Source of the DNA: Bacteroidaceae bacterium
GTDB taxonomy: Bacteria; Bacteroidota; Bacteroidia; Bacteroidales; Bacteroidaceae
DNA: 64,000 nucleotides
Direction of reading: 5' to 3'
Assembly (NCBI GenBank): GCA_017935785.1
Contig: JAGBGU010000042.1
Coordinates: forward strand, 41,632-105,631
The notes beneath the pieces are model-generated. The model was not told where the DNA came from. It saw only the letters and a list, made by a program, of their open reading frames with translations, and did no database searches. Each line of letters opens with the position of its first letter. Within the stretch, counting starts at the first letter, position 1. Positions 57,617 to 64,000 of the stretch are shown in pieces. The position numbers and the translations under genes are program-made.

Positions 57617-58717
57617 ATGCCACACAGCAAAGTCCATCACTCCAGCGTACTGCTCATTTATACGGGCGGAACAATAGGGATGGTTCGCAATCCGGAAACG
57701 GGCGCCCTGGAAAGTTTCAACTTCGACCTGCTGCTGGAGCAAGTGCCGGAGCTGAAACGTTTTGACTGCCGGATAAGCACCCACACGTTTGTGCCCCCCA
57801 TTGACTCGTCAGACATGATGCCCGGACATTGGGCCTCGCTTGTGCAGATTATAGACGCAAACTACCATTTCTTTGACGGCTTTGTAATCCTGCACGGCAC
57901 AGACACCATGGCCTATACAGCCTCGGCCCTCAGCTTCATGCTCGAAAACCTTGGCAAGCCGGTTATCCTGACCGGTTCGCAACTGCCCATGGGTATGTTG
58001 CGGACAGACGGCAAGGAAAATCTGATTACAGCCATAGAGATTGCCTCGGCACAGCGTGCGGACGGAAGCCCGATGGTGCCCGAGGTCTGCATCTATTTCA
58101 AGGAAAAACTGCTGCGCGGCAACCGCACCACCAAAATCAATGCAGAACAGTTCAACGCCTTCCGCTCGTTCAATTATCCGGAACTGGCCACGGCAGGCAT
58201 CAACATACGGTATAACGAGGCCCTTATCCGCAGGCCCGACCCTCTGAAGCCCATGAAACCCCACTTTGAGGTGGATACAAACGTAATGGTACTGACCCTT
58301 TTTCCCGGCATACAGCAGGCAGTGGTACACACCATCCTTCACCAAAGCGGGCTTAAGGCCGTTGTACTGCGGACATTCGGCGCCGGGAACGCACCTCAGA
58401 TTCCATGGCTCAAAGAAGAACTGACAGAAGCCCGCCGCAAAGGGATTGTCCTGGTAAACATCACGCAGTGCCAGGCCGGGTCGGTACACATGGGACTTTA
58501 TGGAACCAGCCTTCCGCTCATGGATGCCGGTCTCGTCAGCGGGTACGACAGTACGCCGGAATGCGCCATTACCAAACTGATGTTCCTGCTGGGGTGCGGT
58601 CTTTCCGCTGGCGAGATATGCCAGATGATGGATTCGGACATAGCCGGTGAAATTACAAAACCCGATCAAGAAGAGGCGGCACAACAGCATACGCCGCACA
58701 CAAAAGACCACAAATAG
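57617..58717 (+). CDS. Type I L-asparaginase
   Basis: 366 residues. Both catalytic triplets are visible: LLIYTGGTIGMV near the N-terminus and VILHGTDTMAYTASALSFML around residue 95. TGSQLPMGMLRTDGKENLI and VLRTFGAGNAPQ are further family landmarks. There is no signal peptide, so it is cytoplasmic type I and converts asparagine to aspartate. The C-terminal tail is rich in Gln/His/Lys. The uvrA ATG lies 4 nt after the stop. Confidence 0.92.
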   Translation: MPHSKVHHSSVLLIYTGGTIGMVRNPETGALESFNFDLLLEQVPELKRFDCRISTHTFVPPIDSSDMMPGHWASLVQIIDANYHFFDGFVILHGTDTMAYTASALSFMLENLGKPVILTGSQLPMGMLRTDGKENLITAIEIASAQRADGSPMVPEVCIYFKEKLLRGNRTTKINAEQFNAFRSFNYPELATAGINIRYNEALIRRPDPLKPMKPHFEVDTNVMVLTLFPGIQQAVVHTILHQSGLKAVVLRTFGAGNAPQIPWLKEELTEARRKGIVLVNITQCQAGSVHMGLYGTSLPLMDAGLVSGYDSTPECAITKLMFLLGCGLSAGEICQMMDSDIAGEITKPDQEEAAQQHTPHTKDHK

Positions 58718-58721
58718 GCAA

Positions 58722-61532
58722 ATGAGTACCATACAGATAAAAGGCGCACGCGCCAATAACCTCAAGAACATAGACCTGGAGATTCCGCGCAACAAGCTGG
58801 TTGTCATCACAGGACTGAGCGGAAGCGGAAAGAGCAGTCTGGCCTTTGACACCCTTTACGCCGAAGGACAGCGGCGTTATGTGGAAAGCCTTAGCTCGTA
58901 CGCCCGCCAGTTTCTGGGCCGTATGCACAAGCCTGAATGCGACTTCATCAAGGGCATACCTCCATCCATCGCCATTGAGCAGAAAGTAAGCAGCCGCAAT
59001 CCGCGCAGTACAGTGGGTACCAGCACAGAAATCTACGAGTACCTGCGTCTGCTCTTTGCACGCATCGGCCACACCTTCAGTCCCGTAAGCGGCAACGAGG
59101 TAAGGCGCCAGGGGCCGCAGGATGTGGTGGACAACATGCTTGCCCATCCCGAAGGCACACGTTTTATGGTGCTGTGCCCGTTACATATTCCCTCGGAACG
59201 TACCTTGCCCCAACAACTTGACATGTGTATCAAGAATGGTTTTACCCGCATTGAATACCGGAACGAGGTCCTCCGCATAGAAGACTGTCTGGAAGCAAGC
59301 GAGGGATGGGACGGCCCTATCTATATTATCATAGACCGCATGGTGGCGAGCCATTCCGCCGACACCGTATCCCGTCTGACAGACTCTGCCGAAACTGCTT
59401 TCTATGAAGGCCAGGGCGAATGCATACTCGAATACCTGCCCGAGGGCAAGAAGGAATCGTTCAGCATACGGTTCGAGGCTGACGGCATCACATTCGAAGA
59501 GCCCACAGACGGATTGTTTGCCTTTAACTCGCCAATGGGAGCCTGCCCCGAGTGTGAAGGATTCGGAAAGATTCTGGGCATTGACGAGCAGCTGGTTATC
59601 CCCAATTCCTCCCTAAGCGTTTACGAAGGCGCGGTGGTCTGCTGGAGGGGAGAAAAAATGAGCGAATGGAAGAACGAGTTCATCCTGCGTGCCGAACGCT
59701 ACGGCTTCCCCATTTTCACGCCTTATTACGAGCTGACACAAGAGCAGAAAGACCTGCTTTGGCACGGCGACCCAAGGATTACCGACTGGCGCGAAAAAGT
59801 ATGCATCGACAGTTTCTTTGAAATGCTTCGCGAGGGGCAGTACAAAATACAGAACCGTGTAATGTTGGCTCGATACAAGGGTAAGACCACCTGCCCAAAA
59901 TGCCATGGCAAACGTTTGCGTCCCGAGGCCGAATACGTAAAGATTGCCGGGAAAAGCATCACTGATTTGGTTGAGATTCCCATCTCCGAACTCATCCAAT
60001 GGGAGCCGTTGCAAGACGAGGAAGCACTTTCCGCCCACGAACAGAAGATTGCCCGGCGGCTGATTACCGAAATACGGAACAGGCTGCAATTCCTTATTGA
60101 CGTAGGACTGGGTTATCTCACGCTGAACCGCACCAGCAATTCGCTGTCAGGCGGAGAGAGCCAGCGCATCAATCTGGCCACCAGTCTGGGCAGCAGTCTG
60201 GTGGGAAGCCTTTACATTCTGGACGAGCCCAGTATCGGGCTGCACAGCCGCGACACACAACGTCTAATAAGCGTACTGAAACAACTGCGCGACCTGGGCA
60301 ACACCGTTGTGGTGGTGGAGCATGACGAGGAGATTATGCAAGCTGCCGACTGGATTATAGACATGGGACCCGAAGCCGGACGGCTGGGCGGCGAGGTGGT
60401 TTACCAGGGCGAGCTGAACGAGATGAATATACTGAAAGACCATGCATTGGCAAACCGTTCCCACACGGTACAGTTCATAACCGGAACGGATAGCATCCCC
60501 GTACCGTCAAGCAGAAGGCCGTGGAACACATCCGTTCAGATTAAAGGCGCAAGAGCGCACAATCTGAAAGGAATCGATGTAAGCATTCCCCTGCATGTGA
60601 TGACTTGCGTAACCGGAGTGAGCGGAAGCGGAAAGAGCAGCCTGGTGCGCGACATCCTGTATCTGGGGATGAAGCGCCAACTAGACCAGGCGGCAGACCG
60701 TCCCGGCGAATTTGCGGCCATGAAAGGAGACATAAATGAAATAAAGAGCATAGAATTTGTAGACCAGAACCCGATAGGGAAAAGCACTCGTTCCAACCCG
60801 GTAACCTACATCAAGGCATGGGACGAAATCCGCAAGCTCATGGCCAACCTGCCTCTGTCCAAACAGATGGGCTATTCGGCCGGCTATTTCAGTTTTAACA
60901 CTGATGGCGGCCGTTGCGAAGAGTGCAAGGGAGAAGGCACCGTAACCGTGGAAATGCAGTTCATGGCCGATTTGGTCTTGGAATGCGAGAGTTGCCACGG
61001 GCAGCGTTTCAAGAAGGACATTCTGGATGTACGTTACGAAGGCTGCAACGTGAACGACATTCTGCAGATGACTGTAAATCAGGCTGTGGAGTTTTTCACG
61101 GAACACAAGCAGCAACGGATTGTCAATCTGCTGAAGCCCTTGCAAAACGTAGGATTGGGTTATATCAAGCTGGGGCAAAGCAGCAGTACGCTGTCCGGCG
61201 GTGAGAACCAGCGCGTAAAGCTGGCTTACTTCCTCAGCCTGGACAAACAGCAGCCCACCATGTTCATCTTTGACGAGCCCACCACCGGCCTGCATCTCTA
61301 TGATATAAAGAAGCTTTTGGCCGCCTTTGACGCGCTAATAGCCCGCGGCCATACGATTGTTATCATCGAGCACAACATGGATGTGATAAAATGTGCCGAC
61401 CATGTCATTGACCTGGGTCCTGAAGGCGGAGACCAGGGAGGCAACCTTACCACATACGGCACACCCGAGGAAGTGGCACGCTGCAAGGACAGCTACACCG
61501 GGCAACATCTCAAATTAAAGTTAGAAAAGTGA
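58722..61532 (+). CDS. uvrA: Excinuclease ABC subunit UvrA
   Basis: 936 residues. The first ATPase has Walker A GLSGSGKSSLAFDTLY; its signature (NSLSGGESQRINLA) and Walker B (LYILDEPSIGLHSRD) come midway. The second has GVSGSGKSSLVRDI, STLSGGENQRVKLA and MFIFDEPTTGLH. The C-terminal zinc finger is complete (CEECKGEG, CESCHGQRF). In the first zinc module only the second CxxC (CPEC, before EGFGK) is present; where a CxxC usually precedes, the sequence reads FSIRFEADGITFEEP. UvrA scans DNA for lesions with UvrB in nucleotide excision repair. The start at 58722 avoids overlap with the asparaginase gene. Confidence 0.95.
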   Translation: MSTIQIKGARANNLKNIDLEIPRNKLVVITGLSGSGKSSLAFDTLYAEGQRRYVESLSSYARQFLGRMHKPECDFIKGIPPSIAIEQKVSSRNPRSTVGTSTEIYEYLRLLFARIGHTFSPVSGNEVRRQGPQDVVDNMLAHPEGTRFMVLCPLHIPSERTLPQQLDMCIKNGFTRIEYRNEVLRIEDCLEASEGWDGPIYIIIDRMVASHSADTVSRLTDSAETAFYEGQGECILEYLPEGKKESFSIRFEADGITFEEPTDGLFAFNSPMGACPECEGFGKILGIDEQLVIPNSSLSVYEGAVVCWRGEKMSEWKNEFILRAERYGFPIFTPYYELTQEQKDLLWHGDPRITDWREKVCIDSFFEMLREGQYKIQNRVMLARYKGKTTCPKCHGKRLRPEAEYVKIAGKSITDLVEIPISELIQWEPLQDEEALSAHEQKIARRLITEIRNRLQFLIDVGLGYLTLNRTSNSLSGGESQRINLATSLGSSLVGSLYILDEPSIGLHSRDTQRLISVLKQLRDLGNTVVVVEHDEEIMQAADWIIDMGPEAGRLGGEVVYQGELNEMNILKDHALANRSHTVQFITGTDSIPVPSSRRPWNTSVQIKGARAHNLKGIDVSIPLHVMTCVTGVSGSGKSSLVRDILYLGMKRQLDQAADRPGEFAAMKGDINEIKSIEFVDQNPIGKSTRSNPVTYIKAWDEIRKLMANLPLSKQMGYSAGYFSFNTDGGRCEECKGEGTVTVEMQFMADLVLECESCHGQRFKKDILDVRYEGCNVNDILQMTVNQAVEFFTEHKQQRIVNLLKPLQNVGLGYIKLGQSSSTLSGGENQRVKLAYFLSLDKQQPTMFIFDEPTTGLHLYDIKKLLAAFDALIARGHTIVIIEHNMDVIKCADHVIDLGPEGGDQGGNLTTYGTPEEVARCKDSYTGQHLKLKLEK

Positions 61533-61547
61533 ATTCAACTCCCGAAA

Positions 61548-61579
61548 TTTGAGTATTCCGTTTTTTCTCCCTAATTTTG
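61548..61579 (+). promoter_or_regulatory. Promoter of the GH92 gene
   Basis: A -33 TTTG (61548-61551) and -7 TAATTTTG (61572-61579) are 20 bp apart, 28 nt upstream of the ATG. Confidence 0.75.
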
Positions 61580-61607
61580 AAGCGAATAAACCAAACACAA
61601 TCGAAAT

Positions 61608-63803
61608 ATGAGACTACGACACCTTATCCTGTTGCTTTGCCTTCCCGCTTTGGCGACGGCACGCGAATATGTGGACTATGTAAACAACCGTATCGGAAAC
61701 ATCAGTCATCTGTTGGTCCCCACCTTCCCCACCGCCCATCTGCCAAACAGTATGTTGCGCATGAATCCTGCCCACAACGAGTTTGTGACAGACCGCATGG
61801 ACGGACTGCCCCTGAACGTACCCTCCCACCGCCAAGGACACGTATTGTTGCTGCAGCCCTACTGCGGTTCACCGGAGAACGTGGCTTCCGCCGGCAATTA
61901 CCGTTATGACCACGAAACCACCACGCCTTATCGCTACGATGTTTACCTGGACGACCACGGAGTGGCGCTGACATTCGTGCCGGCGGCTCGTGCCGGGCTC
62001 TTTGACCTGACTTACGAACAGGACGGAGAACGCTATGTCGTACTTTCCACCTGTGCCAAAGGAGAACTCAATCATTCCGGCAACATCCTGTCTGGATACG
62101 AAGACTTCCGTGGCACCAAACATTATTTCTATCTGGTTTTTGACTGTATGCCCACAGAGATCAAGGCCATTCCCACAAACGGCGGCAGACAGCGCCTCGC
62201 CGTCCACTTCGGCGACAAGACCAAGAACGTGCGTGTCCGTTACGGCATATCATATATCGGCGTAGAACAGGCACAGCGCAATCTGGAAAAGGAAATCAAG
62301 GACTTCCGCACAAAGCCCCTCATAGAACGTGCTAGACAGGCATGGAACCAAGCGCTTGGGAAGATTCAGATAAAGGGCGGAACCGAGGATGAGAAAGTTG
62401 TATTCTATACCGCCCTCTACCGTTCACACGAGCGCATGATAAACATCTCGGAGGATGGCAAATACTACAGCGGATTCGACGGAGAGATACATGCAGACGA
62501 AGGGGTTCCTTTCTGGACAGATGACTGGATTTGGGACAACTATCTGGCCCTGCATCCGCTGCAGATTCTGCTCAACCCCAAAGCCGAATCAGAGAAACTG
62601 GCGTCCTACCTTCGCATGTACGAGCACTCCGGCTGGATTCCCACCTTCCCCTGCGTCTTCGGCGACGCCCACTGCATGAACGGCAACCATGCAGCCGTAA
62701 TGTTTGCCGATGCACTCTGCAAGGATATCCCCTTTGATGTGGAAAAGGCAGCCCAGGCCATGAAGCACACCGTACTGAACGAATCTATGATTCCCTGGTA
62801 CCGCGGTCCCAAAACCGAAATTGACGACTTCTATCACAAGCACGGCTGGTACCCCGCCCTGCATCCCGGAGAAAAGGAGACCAACCCCCATGTAAACAAC
62901 TTCGAACAGCGCAATGCCGTGGCCGTAAGCCTGGCCGCCTCATACGACGATTGGGCCATTGCCCGTCTGTTCCGCCATTTGGGCAACGACAGCCAATACA
63001 AGTTCTTCAACGACCGTGCCTATAACTACCGCCATGTGTTCAACAAGAAAACCAACTTCTTCCATCCCAAGGACAGTGCCGGCAATTTCATAGAGCCCTT
63101 CGACTACATCTTCTCTGGCGGTGTAGGAGCACGCGCCTATTACGACGAGAACAATGCTTGGACATACAACTGGCAACTCCAGTTCAACGTGGCCGATTTG
63201 ATTGAACTCTTTGGCGGCAACCAGCCTTTCGTTGACAAACTGGACCGGCTTTTTGTTGAAGGTTTGCAACGCTCCAAGTGGCAGTACTATGCCGTTCACC
63301 CCGATGCCACCGGCAACGTAGGCCAGTTTGTCATGGGCAACGAACCCAGTTTCCATATACCATATTTATATAATTATGCCGGGCAGCCCTGGAAAACCCA
63401 GAAGCGCATCCGCATGCTCATGGAAAGCTGGTTCCGCAACGACCTGATGGGCATCTGCGGAGACGAGGACGGCGGCGGCATGTCTGCCTTCTACGTATTC
63501 TCCGCCATGGGATTCTACCCCGTCACCCCCGGCCTGCCCATCTATTCCATCGGCAGCCCCCTCTTCGAGCAGACAAGTATGCGGCTCGACAACGGCAAGG
63601 TCTTCACCGTAAAGGCCCGTGGCGCATCGCGCGAAAACAAATACATACAGTCCGCCCGTCTGAACGGAATACCCTGGGACAAAACCTGGTTCCACCACGA
63701 CGACCTGATAAACGGCGGCACACTTGAACTGGAAATGGGCCCCCGCCCCTGCCACCAGTGGGGAACATCACCCCAAGCCGCTCCCCCATCATTTGATATG
63801 TAA
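61608..63803 (+). CDS. GH92 family alpha-mannosidase-type glycosidase
   Basis: 731 residues with a signal peptide (LILLLCLPALATA). The N-terminal beta-sandwich begins REYVDYVNNRIG. The (alpha/alpha)6 barrel has FWTDDWIWDNYLALHPLQIL, MNGNHAAVMFADAL, MGNEPSFHIPYLYNYAGQPW and GDEDGGGMSAFYVFSAMGF, the GH92 signature (usually GNEDCGQMSAW). These calcium-dependent exo-enzymes trim alpha-mannose from N-glycans or yeast mannan. It is not accompanied by SusC/SusD here. A terminator follows at 63820. Confidence 0.92.
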   Translation: MRLRHLILLLCLPALATAREYVDYVNNRIGNISHLLVPTFPTAHLPNSMLRMNPAHNEFVTDRMDGLPLNVPSHRQGHVLLLQPYCGSPENVASAGNYRYDHETTTPYRYDVYLDDHGVALTFVPAARAGLFDLTYEQDGERYVVLSTCAKGELNHSGNILSGYEDFRGTKHYFYLVFDCMPTEIKAIPTNGGRQRLAVHFGDKTKNVRVRYGISYIGVEQAQRNLEKEIKDFRTKPLIERARQAWNQALGKIQIKGGTEDEKVVFYTALYRSHERMINISEDGKYYSGFDGEIHADEGVPFWTDDWIWDNYLALHPLQILLNPKAESEKLASYLRMYEHSGWIPTFPCVFGDAHCMNGNHAAVMFADALCKDIPFDVEKAAQAMKHTVLNESMIPWYRGPKTEIDDFYHKHGWYPALHPGEKETNPHVNNFEQRNAVAVSLAASYDDWAIARLFRHLGNDSQYKFFNDRAYNYRHVFNKKTNFFHPKDSAGNFIEPFDYIFSGGVGARAYYDENNAWTYNWQLQFNVADLIELFGGNQPFVDKLDRLFVEGLQRSKWQYYAVHPDATGNVGQFVMGNEPSFHIPYLYNYAGQPWKTQKRIRMLMESWFRNDLMGICGDEDGGGMSAFYVFSAMGFYPVTPGLPIYSIGSPLFEQTSMRLDNGKVFTVKARGASRENKYIQSARLNGIPWDKTWFHHDDLINGGTLELEMGPRPCHQWGTSPQAAPPSFDM

Positions 63804-63819
63804 TTGACATCATTTAAAA

Positions 63820-63846
63820 CGCCCGAAAGCATGACACTTTCGGGCG
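63820..63846 (+). terminator. Terminator of the GH92 gene
   Basis: CGCCCGAAAG pairs with CTTTCGGGCG around a 7-nt loop, followed by a T-rich stretch. Confidence 0.85.
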
Positions 63847-63901
63847 ATGTTTATTTCAGAATTATTGCTGTCCGGTAAAACTTTAGCGTTAAAAACGAAT
63901 T

Positions 63902-63936
63902 AGGGCTGACACTTCTCACGAGGTATCAGCCCTTTT
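63902..63936 (+). terminator. Hairpin with T-run inside the IS left end
   Basis: AGGGCTGACAC pairs with GTATCAGCCCT with one mismatch and is followed by TTTT. It would stop transcription entering the element from the GH92 side. Confidence 0.65.
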
Positions 63937-63939
63937 GGT

Positions 63940-63947
63940 TATCTTTG
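63940..63947 (+). promoter_or_regulatory. -7 promoter element of the IS transposase
   Basis: TATCTTTG matches TAnnTTTG 25 nt before the ATG at 63972. Confidence 0.55.
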
Positions 63948-63971
63948 TTTTGGACTAACATAAATATAACC

Positions 63972-64000
63972 ATGGGCAAAGATAGTCATTTTACCGGACA
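63972..64000 (+). CDS. IS4-type transposase, first codons only
   Basis: The reading MGKDSHFTG from the ATG at 63972 matches how DUF4372-containing IS4-family transposases of Bacteroidales begin. Only nine full codons are in the window, so the call rests on that start and on the flanking IS end. Confidence 0.6.

Larger units (their letters stand above)
63868..64000 (+). mobile_element. Left end of an IS4-type insertion sequence (continues beyond the window)
   Basis: The terminal sequence TGTCCGGTAAAAC (from 63869) is followed by a terminator-like hairpin, a promoter and the first codons of a transposase. The right end and target duplication are outside the window. TGTCCGGTAAAA recurs inverted at 63989-64000 inside the transposase gene. 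Confidence 0.7.

Overview
The window looks like the chromosome of a gut-type Bacteroidales bacterium (Bacteroidaceae/Prevotellaceae). Many genes are preceded by the Bacteroidetes -7 element TAnnTTTG, several with TTTG about 20 bp upstream. The gene families also fit: a type IX secretion plug-like protein (DUF5103), DUF4230, DUF4738, the GGGtGRT protein, PerR plus reverse rubrerythrin, many GH43/GH78/GH92 enzymes, and secreted proteins ending in a KGLYIIDGKK-type sorting tail. Genus is not decided from sequence alone.

Layout. 1-8.4 kb: a mostly leftward block of envelope and transport genes: RND efflux adaptor (cut by the window edge), AmpG-like MFS carrier, DUF5103, TRIC channel, D-2-hydroxyacid dehydrogenase, small secreted protein, NhaC antiporter, POT peptide transporter. 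8.6-10.4 kb: a SulP anion transporter from a divergent promoter. 10.5-12.5 kb: a repeat island with four phased 21-bp palindromes, then a composite array of REP-like hairpins surrounding a RAYT (REP-associated HUH/Y1 transposase). 12.9-19.3 kb: one gene for a 2152-aa secreted protein built of four GLUG-like repeat modules. 19.4-21.7 kb: tRNA-Gly, perR with its own PerR box, reverse rubrerythrin and a secreted hydrolase, lying between two arrays of CTAG repeated exactly every 9 bp. 21.7-30.8 kb: the GGGtGRT/NifU-like pair, DMP19-like protein, smpB, a short metH, a 5-formyl-THF cyclo-ligase, DUF721 and recF, a TPR membrane protein, ribH. 31-38 kb: a leftward carbohydrate operon (lipoprotein, GH43-GLUG fusion, GH78-like, GH43) without SusC/SusD. 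38-47 kb: lactonase, then an EEP phosphodiesterase/HpaII-like/YgjP metallopeptidase operon, then lysS-gpsA-pgi and a HAD phosphatase. 47-51 kb: a TPR membrane protein with a C-terminal HTH beside two secreted paralogues with paired GTGAAA sites in front. 51.1-52.8 kb: a gene-free block bounded by a 25-bp inverted repeat. 52.9-63.8 kb: DUF4738, GH43, two DUF4230 genes, GHL10 hydrolase, asparaginase, uvrA, GH92. 63.87 kb to the end: the left end of an IS4-type insertion sequence.

How it fits together: housekeeping (translation, folate/methionine, DNA repair, glycolysis) is interleaved with glycan-degradation loci and surface proteins. The least explained parts are the repeat systems (RAYT/REP island, CTAG 9-mers, 21-bp palindromes, the inverted-repeat-bounded block), the putative TPR-HTH regulon, and the orphan HpaII-family protein. 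No CRISPR array, prophage or complete restriction-modification system was seen.
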